Positions 56,890-64,000 of a DNA stretch of 64,000 nucleotides are shown piece after piece. The position numbers were made by a program, and so were the translations under genes. The DNA comes from Pseudomonas frederiksbergensis. Lineage in GTDB: Bacteria; Pseudomonadota; Gammaproteobacteria; Pseudomonadales; Pseudomonadaceae. The notes under the pieces are model-generated. The model ran no database searches, was not told where the DNA came from, and saw only the letters and a list, made by a program, of their open reading frames with translations. The stretch lies in contig NZ_CP017886.1 in assembly GCF_001874645.1 (NCBI RefSeq), positions 558,001-622,000 on the forward strand. Reading direction: 5' to 3'. Each line of letters begins with the position of its first letter. The first letter of the stretch is position 1.

Positions 56890-57237
56890 GGCCGGCCGGT
56901 AGGCCGCCGTGCTGTTGCTGTTGATCTTGATCCACCCGCCCCTTCGGGAGGCCGAGTGGAGGTGTTCATCAGGGGGTTGGCGCGCAGCGCCGTACGGCGC
57001 AGCCGGACACATCGAGAGGAGGTCGTCGCGCAGCAGACCGTAGGCGATGCCCCCTGATGGACACCGGAGCGAGGGTACGCCGAGCCTAGGCGAGGTGCCG
57101 TACGCTTGGGGCGAAGCCTTTTGGTTCCTTTTTGGCGTCTGAAAAAGGGACTCGCTGTAAGAGCGAAACCGTAAGTGGCCGTTACCGCAGAAACGGAAAT
57201 GTACACCTGCAAGAGATTGGTCGGCTGTCAGGCCGCC
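56890..57237. repeat. About 350-bp structured repeat-like element
   Basis: The element is bounded by similar ends (GGTAGGCCGCC near 56900 and GTCAGGCCGCC at 57227). Inside, GGTGTTCATCAGGGGG (56961-56976) pairs with CCCCCTGATGGACACC (57050-57065) with one G-T, enclosing the perfect palindrome GCGCCGTACGGCGC (56987-57000). The tail runs ...GGGACTCGCTGTAAGAGCG... I recall near-identical sequence at many intergenic sites in fluorescent pseudomonads. A long minus-strand open frame through it looks like a by-product, not a gene. Confidence 0.6.
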
Positions 57238-57246
57238 AGGATCAAA

Positions 57247-57272
57247 AGATCGCAGCCTGCGGCAGCTCCTAC
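57247..57272. repeat. Single REP unit overlapping the dhcR stop
   Basis: One unpaired AGATCGCAGCCTGCGGCAGC... unit. Its last bases (57269-57271) are the TAG stop of the LysR-type gene on the other strand. Confidence 0.85.
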
Positions 57273-58153
57273 AGATGGACTTCGCCTTTGAGAATGTCAA
57301 ACAACGCCTGCGCCGCCGCCGACAGCTCATGACCAGGCTTGGTCAACACGCCAATAGCCCGCTCAATCACCGGATCACTCAAGGTAATGCAGCAAGCGCC
57401 AAGCTCGCGCATCTGCTCGGCACACAACGCCGGCACCGCACTGACACCAAGCCCACTGGCAACCATCCGCCCGACGGTTGCCAACTGATGACTCTCAAAC
57501 TCCACCGGCAGCTTCATCTGCCGCGCCAGCAAGTGCTCTTCAAGCATCACCCGCACAGTCGACGGCCGCTGCAACGTGATAAACGGCTGCTCCAACAGGG
57601 TTTGCCAGTCGATCTCGGCGCGCTCGGCCAGCGGCGAATCACTTGGCACAACAGCCACGAAACGGTCGATGTACAACGGGGTGAATACAAACGATGAGCT
57701 CTGCATCGGCTCGAAGGCCACACCGAGTTCCACCTGGCGATCACGGACCATTTCCAGTACCTGCTCGTTGATCACATCGTTCACCGTGACGTTGACCTTG
57801 GGGTAACGCGCCCGAAAGGTCTTGAGGATCGGCGGCAGCAAATTGCCGGCAAACGATGGCATGGCCGCCAGCGTCACTCGCCCTCGTTGCAGGGTGAAAC
57901 GCTGGCGCATTTCATCCTCGGCATTGTCCCAGTCAGCGATCAACCGCCGGGCCAGCGGCAGCAGGGACTCGCCTTCCGGGGTCAGCGCAACATTGCGTGT
58001 CGTGCGGCTGAACAGCCGCCCGCCCAGTCCGTCTTCCAGGGCCTTGATGGTCAAACTCAGCGCCGACTGCGACAGGTGCAACCGTTCACAGGCCACCGCA
58101 AAGCTCAAACTCTGCGCCACCGCCAAAAACGCCCTGATCTGCTTGACTGTCAT
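57269..58153 (-). CDS. dhcR: LysR family regulator of the CoA-transferase operon (DhcR-like)
   Basis: 294 aa with the ATG at 58153 (MTVKQIRAFLAVAQSLSF), GAGG lying 7 bp upstream; a GTG one codon earlier is also possible. N-terminal LysR winged helix (SFAVACERLHLSQSALSLTI, ALEDGLGGRLFSRTTRNVAL) and a C-terminal effector domain. It diverges from dhcA; from memory P. aeruginosa PA1998 (dhcR) precedes dhcAB-atoB in the same way, so it probably activates that operon. Its stop codon is supplied by a REP unit. Confidence 0.88.
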   Translation of the reverse strand: MTVKQIRAFLAVAQSLSFAVACERLHLSQSALSLTIKALEDGLGGRLFSRTTRNVALTPEGESLLPLARRLIADWDNAEDEMRQRFTLQRGRVTLAAMPSFAGNLLPPILKTFRARYPKVNVTVNDVINEQVLEMVRDRQVELGVAFEPMQSSSFVFTPLYIDRFVAVVPSDSPLAERAEIDWQTLLEQPFITLQRPSTVRVMLEEHLLARQMKLPVEFESHQLATVGRMVASGLGVSAVPALCAEQMRELGACCITLSDPVIERAIGVLTKPGHELSAAAQALFDILKGEVHL

Positions 58154-58224
58154 CACCGTTCCTCACCATGCTGATTACAACCGATTGCTGAGTTTTATCT
58201 ATCAATCAACCCTAAAAATCAACT

Positions 58225-58242
58225 TATCAAATTAATCTGATA
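58225..58242. promoter_or_regulatory. Candidate LysR box in the dhcR/dhcA divergent region
   Basis: TATCA-N8-TGATA within an AT-rich 147-bp gap, roughly midway between the two starts. It contains the T-N11-A core expected of LysR sites. Confidence 0.5.
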
Positions 58243-58300
58243 GAGCAACACTCCCTACATACGGCTAGCCAGCCGCCCACACAGAATAAAAGAGGTGCAT

Positions 58301-58999
58301 ATGGCAGGTTTCGACAAGCGCGTGAGTTCCTATGAGGAGGCTCTGGCAGGCCTCGAAGACGGTATGACCGTGATCTCTGGCGGCTTCGGATTGTGTGGCA
58401 TTCCGGAAAACCTGATCGCCGAGATCAAGCGCAAAGGCACCCGCGATCTGACCGTGGTTTCCAACAACTGCGGCGTCGATGGTTTTGGCCTCGGCGTGCT
58501 GCTGGAAGACCGGCAAATCCGCAAAGTGGTCGCCTCCTATGTCGGCGAAAACGCCCTGTTCGAGAAACAACTGCTCAGCGGTGAGATTGAAGTCGTGCTG
58601 ACCCCGCAAGGCACCCTGGCGGAAAAAATGCGCGCTGGCGGCGCTGGCATTCCGGCGTTCTTCACCGCCACCGGCGTCGGCACTCCGGTGGCCGAGGGCA
58701 AGGAAATCCGTGAGTTCAAGGGCCGTCCGTACCTGATGGAAGAATCCATCACCGGCGACTTCGCCATCGTCAAAGGCTGGAAAGCCGACCACTTCGGCAA
58801 CGTGATCTACCGCCACACCGCGCAGAACTTCAACCCACTGGCGGCCACCGCCGGCAAGATCACCGTGGTTGAAGTCGAAGAGATCGTCGAACCCGGCGAG
58901 CTGGACCCTTCGCAGATCCATACCCCTGGCATCTACGTCGACCGGGTCATCTGCGGCACGTTCGAAAAACGCATCGAACAACGCACCGTGCGCAAGTGA
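58301..58999 (+). CDS. dhcA: 3-oxoacid/dehydrocarnitine CoA-transferase subunit A
   Basis: 232-aa alpha subunit of a family I CoA-transferase. Start ATG at 58301 ([15 protein letters not shown]) after AGAGG; an in-frame GTG two codons earlier is less likely. Seen: the glycine-rich [15 protein letters not shown] and [15 protein letters not shown]. With subunit B it moves CoA from succinyl-CoA or acetyl-CoA onto a 3-oxoacid. The order with dhcB and a thiolase matches the P. aeruginosa carnitine locus; acetoacetate use (AtoD-like) is an alternative. Confidence 0.87.
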   Translation: MAGFDKRVSSYEEALAGLEDGMTVISGGFGLCGIPENLIAEIKRKGTRDLTVVSNNCGVDGFGLGVLLEDRQIRKVVASYVGENALFEKQLLSGEIEVVLTPQGTLAEKMRAGGAGIPAFFTATGVGTPVAEGKEIREFKGRPYLMEESITGDFAIVKGWKADHFGNVIYRHTAQNFNPLAATAGKITVVEVEEIVEPGELDPSQIHTPGIYVDRVICGTFEKRIEQRTVRK

Positions 59000-59034
59000 T
59001 CCTCGCCCCCAGCCCGAACAGTGGAGAATAAAAA

Positions 59035-59694
59035 ATGGCTCTTACCCGCGAACAAATGGCTCAACGCGTCGCCCGCGAAATGAAAGACGGCTACTACGTG
59101 AACCTCGGCATTGGCATTCCGACCCTGGTCGCCAACTACATCCCCGAAGGCATGGAAGTCATGCTGCAATCGGAAAACGGCCTGCTCGGCATGGGCGCCT
59201 TCCCGACGGACGACGAAGTCGACGCCGACATGATCAATGCCGGCAAGCAGACCGTCACCGCACGCATTGGCGCGTCGATTTTCTCCTCTGCCGAATCTTT
59301 CGCGATGATTCGCGGCGGCCACATCGACCTCACCGTGCTCGGCGCTTTTGAAGTCGACGTACAGGGCAACATCGCCTCCTGGATGATCCCCGGCAAACTG
59401 GTCAAGGGCATGGGCGGCGCGATGGACCTGGTGGCCGGCGCAGACAACATCATCGTCACCATGACTCACGCCTCCAAGGACGGTGAGTCCAAGCTGCTGC
59501 CACGTTGCAGCCTGCCGCTGACCGGTGCCAACTGCATCAAGCGCGTGCTGACCGACCTGGCCTACCTGGAAATCGAAAACGGCGCGTTCATCCTCAAGGA
59601 ACGTGCACCCGGTGTGAGCGTCGAGGAAATCGTCAGCAAGACTGCTGGCAAATTGATCGTTCCCGACCATGTTCCGGAAATGCAGTTCGCCTGA
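59035..59694 (+). CDS. dhcB: 3-oxoacid/dehydrocarnitine CoA-transferase subunit B
   Basis: 219-aa beta subunit. Seen: the catalytic SENGLLGMG with Glu47, which forms the glutamyl-CoA thioester, and [17 protein letters not shown] before it. Ends [11 protein letters not shown]. It starts 35 bp after dhcA with GGAG upstream and precedes the thiolase by 23 bp. Confidence 0.88.
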   Translation: MALTREQMAQRVAREMKDGYYVNLGIGIPTLVANYIPEGMEVMLQSENGLLGMGAFPTDDEVDADMINAGKQTVTARIGASIFSSAESFAMIRGGHIDLTVLGAFEVDVQGNIASWMIPGKLVKGMGGAMDLVAGADNIIVTMTHASKDGESKLLPRCSLPLTGANCIKRVLTDLAYLEIENGAFILKERAPGVSVEEIVSKTAGKLIVPDHVPEMQFA

Positions 59695-59717
59695 ACCGCA
59701 CCCTGAGGAGAAATTCG

Positions 59718-60899
59718 ATGCAAGAAGTCGTGATTGTCGCTGCTACCCGTACCGCCATCGGCAGTTTTCAGGGGTCGCTGGCCAGTATCCCGGCGCCGGA
59801 ACTCGGTGCCGCAGTGATTCGTCAGTTGCTGGCGCAAACCGGTCTGGCGGCGGACCTGGTGGATGAAGTGATCCTCGGCCAGGTACTGACCGCGGGCAGC
59901 GGCCAGAACCCGGCACGTCAGGCGTCGATCCTCGCCGGCCTGCCCCACGCCGTTCCGGCGCTGACCCTGAACAAGGTCTGCGGCTCGGGCCTCAAGGCGC
60001 TGCATCTGGGCGCGCAAGCAATTCGTTGCGGCGACGCCGAGGTGATCATCGCTGGCGGCATGGAAAACATGAGCCTGGCACCGTACGTGTTGCCGGCCGC
60101 TCGCACCGGTCTGCGCATGGGCCACGCGAAAATGATCGACAGCATGATCAGTGATGGTCTGTGGGATGCATTCAACGACTACCACATGGGCATCACCGCC
60201 GAGAACCTGGTGGACAAGTACCACCTGACCCGTGAGGAACAGGACGCCTTCGCCGCCGCTTCGCAGCAAAAAGCCACGGCGGCTATCGAAGCCGGGCGTT
60301 TTGTCGACGAAATCACGCCGATCCTGATCCCGCAGCGCAAAGGCGATCCGTTGTCCTTTGCGGTCGACGAACAACCCCGCGCCGAGACCACTGCAGCGTC
60401 GTTGGCCAAGCTCAAGCCGGCCTTCAAAAAAGACGGCAGCGTCACCGCTGGCAACGCCTCTTCGCTCAACGACGGCGCCGCTGCGGTGTTGCTGATGAGC
60501 GCCGACAAGGCCAAGCAATTGGGCTTGCCGGTACTGGCAAAAATTGCCGCCTACGCCAATGCTGGCGTCGACCCGGCGATCATGGGCATTGCTCCGGTTT
60601 CCGCGACCCGCCGCTGCCTCGACAAGGCCGGCTGGAGCCTCGATCAACTGGACTTGATCGAAGCCAACGAAGCGTTCGCCGCGCAATCGCTGGCGGTCGG
60701 CAAAGAGTTGGAATGGGATGCAAGCAAGGTCAACGTCAACGGTGGCGCCATTGCCTTGGGTCACCCGATTGGCGCGTCAGGTTGCCGGGTGCTGGTGTCT
60801 TTGCTGCATGAAATGATCAAGCGTGACGCCAAGAAAGGCCTCGCCACCCTGTGCATCGGTGGCGGTCAGGGCGTGGCCCTGGCAATCGAGCGAGCCTAA
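59718..60899 (+). CDS. atoB: Acetyl-CoA C-acetyltransferase (thiolase)
   Basis: 393-aa thiolase: cleaves acetoacetyl-CoA to two acetyl-CoA, or the reverse. Start ATG at 59718 ([17 protein letters not shown]) with GAGGAG upstream; the longer frame overlapping dhcB is discarded. Catalytic residues at the standard positions: Cys88 ([10 protein letters not shown]), His349 (LGHPIGASG) and Cys379 (LCIGGGQG). Last gene of dhcAB-atoB; the butyrate transporter and bdhA genes often found after it are not here. Confidence 0.95.
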   Translation: MQEVVIVAATRTAIGSFQGSLASIPAPELGAAVIRQLLAQTGLAADLVDEVILGQVLTAGSGQNPARQASILAGLPHAVPALTLNKVCGSGLKALHLGAQAIRCGDAEVIIAGGMENMSLAPYVLPAARTGLRMGHAKMIDSMISDGLWDAFNDYHMGITAENLVDKYHLTREEQDAFAAASQQKATAAIEAGRFVDEITPILIPQRKGDPLSFAVDEQPRAETTAASLAKLKPAFKKDGSVTAGNASSLNDGAAAVLLMSADKAKQLGLPVLAKIAAYANAGVDPAIMGIAPVSATRRCLDKAGWSLDQLDLIEANEAFAAQSLAVGKELEWDASKVNVNGGAIALGHPIGASGCRVLVSLLHEMIKRDAKKGLATLCIGGGQGVALAIERA

Positions 60900-60919
60900 G
60901 CCCGCACGCGTTCAACAGC

Positions 60920-60995
60920 CAGCGAGCGGACCCACGATATCCGCTCGCTGACTGGCAACACACCCGGCGCGACTTCGGTTGCGCCGGGTCTTTTT
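60920..60995 (+). terminator. Tandem hairpins ending the dhcAB-atoB operon
   Basis: CAGCGAGCGGA / TCCGCTCGCTG (60920-60950), then ACCCGGCGCGAC / GTTGCGCCGGGT with TCTTTTT (60962-60995). The second is a standard intrinsic terminator. Confidence 0.85.
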
Positions 60996-61035
60996 CGACG
61001 TATACCCAAGACTTTCGGCGCGTGCGGCATCGCCA

Positions 61036-61133
61036 AGATCGCAGCCTGCGGCAGCTCCTACGGATTTGCGTACAGATTCGACCGCCCGGCGTAGGAGCTG
61101 CCGCAGGTTCGGGCCGCGTTCGGACGATCTTTT
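61036..61133. repeat. Paired REP with variant right arm
   Basis: Left arm standard; right arm GTAGGAGCTGCCGCAGG then TTCGGGCCGCGTTCGGACGATC, the same variant tail as at 38452-38538. Between the convergent atoB and DUF4174 genes. Confidence 0.87.
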
Positions 61134-61171
61134 CTTGTTGTTGGTTCAGCACCGCATGCCGGTCGCGATGA

Positions 61172-61717
61172 TCAATCGTCCAAGGGTTGCGGTGGTGCTG
61201 CCGGTTTTTCAGCTTTGCCTGCTTTCCCTCCTTTTTTGCCCTTGGTCGGTGTAGCCTCTACGGGCGGCGGCGCGGGTGGCACAGCCTCTTTCTCGGCGGC
61301 TGGAAGCTGGTCAATGGTGGCGAATATATCCTTGGCCTCTATCGGCCCGAGGTGGTCGAGTTTCTTCTCGCCGTCCTTGCCCACCAGAATGACCTTGGTC
61401 TCGCCACTGACGCCCAGTTTCAACTCGCGAATCAGCGCCATGGTGGTTTGTGCATCGAGGTCCTTGCCGTCACGTTGGCCCATGAGGTTGACCACGGTGT
61501 ACAGCACCATACTGTGTTCTTTGAAGGCCTGGCTGTTGGCCGGTTCCGCCAGGGACTTTTTCAGGCTGACCAGTGTCGGGTCGATGCTGCTGGGAGCGAT
61601 GACAATCAGCGGCCGATTCCTGCCGAGTTCCTGGGCCAGGGGCGTGTCGTTGTCCGCGGCGAATAAAGGGCCGGCGACAGCGAGTAGAGTAGCGAGGGTC
61701 AATGACCGAATGAGCAT
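61172..61717 (-). CDS. Exported DUF4174 domain protein
   Basis: 181 aa. The ATG at 61723 sits directly against AAGGAG, whereas the ATG at 61717 is 6 bp from it, so I take 61717 (MLIRSLTLATLLAVAGPLFA), a clear signal peptide. The mature domain (about residues 22-135) has NRPLIVIAPSSIDPTLVSLK and GETKVILVGKDGEKKLDHLGPI, the thioredoxin-like pattern of DUF4174. The C-terminus is low-complexity, rich in Pro, Ala and Lys. Periplasmic; function unknown. Confidence 0.8.
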   Translation of the reverse strand: MLIRSLTLATLLAVAGPLFAADNDTPLAQELGRNRPLIVIAPSSIDPTLVSLKKSLAEPANSQAFKEHSMVLYTVVNLMGQRDGKDLDAQTTMALIRELKLGVSGETKVILVGKDGEKKLDHLGPIEAKDIFATIDQLPAAEKEAVPPAPPPVEATPTKGKKGGKAGKAEKPAAPPQPLDD

Positions 61718-61773
61718 GCGCATCTCCTTTTGATTTCCACGCTTTATGATTGCGCATCAAAGCGAAAGATTCA

Positions 61774-61829
61774 GGGTCTGTTGACGTTTGTTGCCGAACC
61801 GCGTTGCGATGCCAAACGTCAACAGACCC
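61774..61829. repeat. Perfect 17-bp inverted repeat
   Basis: GGGTCTGTTGACGTTTG (61774-61790) and its exact complement (61813-61829) enclose 22 bp. It is unlike the REP families here. It could be a miniature or remnant transposable element or a strong hairpin; there is no T-run after it. Confidence 0.7.
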
Positions 61830-62314
61830 GACTCAGCCGCCTGAAATTTCTATCGCCATGTTGCGAAGCTTAGGTCAGCGGGCTTAATCCGCAACCGTAT
61901 CCAGCGACACGGCTTAGGCCACTCCGTTTGTCCAGGCTCGCACCGCTCACCCCTCGACACACGGCACAATGCTCAATCGCGTACTACACTTAATTTGTCC
62001 CCCGTAGGGGGGGCGTTGCCAAATCCGGGTCCGTAAGCAGCGAGTTGTCGATAAACCTCGCTCTCGACGCTGGAGCCATTGGCTACTCGTAATCGTCCTG
62101 TGGGGCACTGCCCCACAGTGACATCATGCAGGACGACGTTTTCGCGTCCCACTCGCCCGGACATACCTTGTGTCCGGGCATTCGCGTGGCAGACGGTTTG
62201 GCGTCACAACGCGCCTGCAAGGTCGCCCTGATCATCCATCCGACTACCGCCTGAAAGGTCGCTGTCTCTGCACACGCGCCCCTTCGCCGGTGGCCTTTTT
62301 TCAGGAGGACCGTT
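61830..62314 (+). other. Structured leader region upstream of the methyltransferase gene
   Basis: About 480 bp with no credible gene. Two strong hairpins: CTGTGGGGCA-C-TGCCCCACAG-type at 62099-62118 and GCCCGGACA...TGTCCGGGC at 62155-62179, the second with a 7-bp loop. A further GC-rich stretch lies before GCCTTTTTTCAGGAGG, which is the ribosome-binding site region. Possible regulatory RNA; no known riboswitch recognised. Confidence 0.45.
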
Positions 62315-63361
62315 ATGGACGAAGCCAAACTGAATGACTTCATGGGCAAACTGATTTCCGACATGGGCGGCGCAGCGATGCTCGCGAACGTGATCCTGGG
62401 CGATGAACTCGGTTTGTACCGGGCCATGGCCGACAACCAACCCGTCACCCCCGAAGCGCTGGCCGGCAAGACCGGTTGCAATGCGCGACTGTTGCGCGAA
62501 TGGCTCAGCGCCCACGCAGCCTCTGGCTACATGGAACACGTCGACGGGAAATTCCGCCTGCCAGAAGAGCAAGCCCTGGCGCTGGCGGTCGAGGACTCAC
62601 CGGTTTATGTCGCAGGCGGCGCCTCGGTGATTGCCTCGTTTTACCATGACAAAGACAAACTGATCGCGGCCATGCGTGGCAATGGTGCCCTTGCCTGGGG
62701 TGATCACCATAGCTGCATGTTCAGCGGCACCGAGCGCTTCTTCAGGCCCGGCTACCGCGCACACCTGGTCGGCGAGTGGTTACCCGCACTTGAAGGCGTG
62801 GTGGAAAAACTGCAAGCCGGGGCCAAGGTCGCGGATGTCGGCTGCGGCCACGGCGCGTCAACGGTGGTCATGGCCAAAGCCTTTCCGGCCTCGAATTTTG
62901 TCGGCTTCGACTATCACGCTCCGTCCATCACCACTGCCACCCTACGCGCTGAAGAAGGTGGCGTGGCCGATCGCGTACGCTTCGTTCAAGGCACTGCGAA
63001 GAACTACCCCGGCAATGACTACGATTTGATCTGCTACTTCGATTGCCTCCACGACATGGGCGACCCGGTGGGTGCAGCCAAACACGCCTATGAGTCGCTC
63101 AAACCCGATGGAACGGTGCTGTTGGTGGAGCCCTATGCCAATGACCAACTCGACGAGAACGCGACCCCGGTAGGACGGCTGTTCTACGCTGCGTCGACGT
63201 TCATCTGCACGCCTAACTCGTTGTCTCAGGAAGTCGGTCTGGGGCTCGGGGCCCAAGCGGGAGAAGCACGGCTGCGGGATGTCTTCACCCAGGCCGGGTT
63301 CAAGCATTTCCGCCGGGCAGCAGAGACGCCGTTCAACCTGATTCTGGAGGCGCGTAAATAA
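62315..63361 (+). CDS. Class I SAM-dependent methyltransferase with N-terminal winged helix (Rv2258c-like)
   Basis: 348 aa. Start ATG at 62315 with AGGAGG upstream. Residues about 10-90 form a winged-helix-like domain (VTPEALAGKTGCNARLLREW, LSAHAASGYMEHVDGKFRLP) as in Rv2258c-type and plant O-methyltransferases. The SAM-binding motif I is VADVGCGHGAS (Asp174 to Gly180), followed by FVGFDYHAPS and YDLICYFDCLHDMGDP. Substrate unknown. It stands alone, with a long structured leader. Confidence 0.85.
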   Translation: MDEAKLNDFMGKLISDMGGAAMLANVILGDELGLYRAMADNQPVTPEALAGKTGCNARLLREWLSAHAASGYMEHVDGKFRLPEEQALALAVEDSPVYVAGGASVIASFYHDKDKLIAAMRGNGALAWGDHHSCMFSGTERFFRPGYRAHLVGEWLPALEGVVEKLQAGAKVADVGCGHGASTVVMAKAFPASNFVGFDYHAPSITTATLRAEEGGVADRVRFVQGTAKNYPGNDYDLICYFDCLHDMGDPVGAAKHAYESLKPDGTVLLVEPYANDQLDENATPVGRLFYAASTFICTPNSLSQEVGLGLGAQAGEARLRDVFTQAGFKHFRRAAETPFNLILEARK

Positions 63362-63415
63362 TCGCAGGGGCATCCTTCTGGCACGGCGCTGAGAGGGACA
63401 GCGCCATGCCGGGGA

Positions 63416-64000
63416 TCAAAACGCTAATTTGTAGCCGATAAACACCAGCATGACGGCCAGGCAAGGACGCAAGACACCATCAGATATACGCCCGGATAAA
63501 TGACTGCCCACGTAGATCCCCGGCAATGACCCCATCAGCAGAAAACCCAACAGGTGCCAATCCATATTGCCCATGCTCGCGTGACCCAATCCCGCCACCA
63601 GGGTCAGCGGTACAGCGTGGGCGATTTCTGTGCCGACCAGGCGTTTGGTCGCCAGAAACGGGTACAGGATAAACAGCGCCACAGTCCCCAGTGCGCCGGC
63701 ACCGATGGAGGTCAAAGCGACCATCGCACCGAGTATCGCGCCCGTGACGATGGTCAGCAGGTTCAGGTTCCGGTTACTCAAATGGTAATCGTCGCCCGCA
63801 TGTTTCTGGGCAAACGCCAGCAACTGGCGTTTGAAGAAAATCGCCAGCGCCGTCAGCAACAGCACAACCCCCAGGGCCTGTTTGATAATCGCATTGGTCG
63901 CTTGGGGATCGGTATTGAGGTACTTCAGAAACACCAGGGTCAGAGCGACCGCAGGCACGCTGCCCAGCGTCAGCCAGCCGGTAATTTTCCAGTCAATGTT
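63416..64000 (-). CDS. TSUP family (TauE/SafE-type) membrane transporter, 5' end cut by window
   Basis: 195 codons visible with no start needed: the frame runs to the right edge (…WLTLGSVPAVALTLVFLKYL), so the N-terminus lies outside. Several hydrophobic helices are seen, with the conserved GAILGAMVALTSIGAGALGTV and GSLPGIYVGSHLSGRISDGVLRP of the TSUP family, which export or import sulfur-containing or organic anions. The actual substrate is unknown. Convergent with the methyltransferase gene. Confidence 0.87.
   Translation of the reverse strand, partial: NIDWKITGWLTLGSVPAVALTLVFLKYLNTDPQATNAIIKQALGVVLLLTALAIFFKRQLLAFAQKHAGDDYHLSNRNLNLLTIVTGAILGAMVALTSIGAGALGTVALFILYPFLATKRLVGTEIAHAVPLTLVAGLGHASMGNMDWHLLGFLLMGSLPGIYVGSHLSGRISDGVLRPCLAVMLVFIGYKLAF

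Noticed and set aside
56887..57330. 147-codon minus-strand open frame
   Set aside because: Runs through the structured repeat element, into the dhcR end and over a REP unit; no ribosome-binding site and low-complexity arginine/serine composition.

Overview
The window looks like a chromosomal segment from a fluorescent Pseudomonas (P. fluorescens group). This rests on the GC-rich codon use, the fused nuoCD, the side-by-side dimeric and monomeric isocitrate dehydrogenases, the nudJ-mnmA-hflD-purB and glnS/ppiB/lpxH orders, and many copies of a Pseudomonas-type REP palindrome (GTAGGAGCTGCCG...GGCTGCGATC). Nearly all of it codes for protein. I see no rRNA, tRNA, CRISPR array, prophage or intact insertion sequence.

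Layout. 1-12.3 kb is a central-metabolism block: icd (cut by the left edge) diverges from idh, followed by nudJ, mnmA-hflD, purB, the ribosomal oxygenase roxA with a GNAT gene, a small secretin-like exported protein, and aceA. 12.9-27.8 kb is the complete 13-gene nuo operon (NADH dehydrogenase I), with an intrinsic terminator-like hairpin between nuoF and nuoG. 28.1-28.8 kb is a Phd/PIN toxin-antitoxin pair. 28.9-33.5 kb holds glnS-cysS diverging from ppiB-lpxH. 33.6-38.4 kb is a MarR-controlled EmrAB-type tripartite efflux operon whose outer-membrane component carries a one-base frameshift. 38.5-44.7 kb holds a GNAT gene, tamA and tamB. xthA, a Pho-box-preceded PstS-like/OmpA fusion gene and cobF follow.

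The most interesting accessory region is 48.4-55.7 kb. It holds an RpiR/SIS regulator, an isochorismatase-fold hydrolase, a glutamine-synthetase-like ligase, an N-formylglutamate-amidohydrolase-like protein, an APC permease (with a one-base frameshift near its end) and two tandem paralogues of the arginine N-succinyltransferase subunits. Together these look like an uptake and catabolic module for an amine or amino acid; the substrate cannot be read from sequence. Two strong palindromes sit in its internal gaps.

55.9-64 kb contains a small Pseudomonas-specific protein with a structured upstream region, a ~350-bp structured repeat-like element, a dhcR-dhcAB-atoB CoA-transferase/thiolase locus, a DUF4174 protein, a perfect 17-bp inverted repeat, a methyltransferase with a structured leader, and the cut end of a TSUP transporter.

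Regulation readable from sequence includes a perfect TGTAGTGC/GCACTACA dyad next to a consensus promoter about 410 bp upstream of aceA, two identical MarR-type palindromes placed around a TTGACA/TAATAT promoter, a Pho box with correct -10 spacing, and an operator overlapping the toxin-antitoxin promoter. All family names come from recognising protein motifs by eye; no database search was run.
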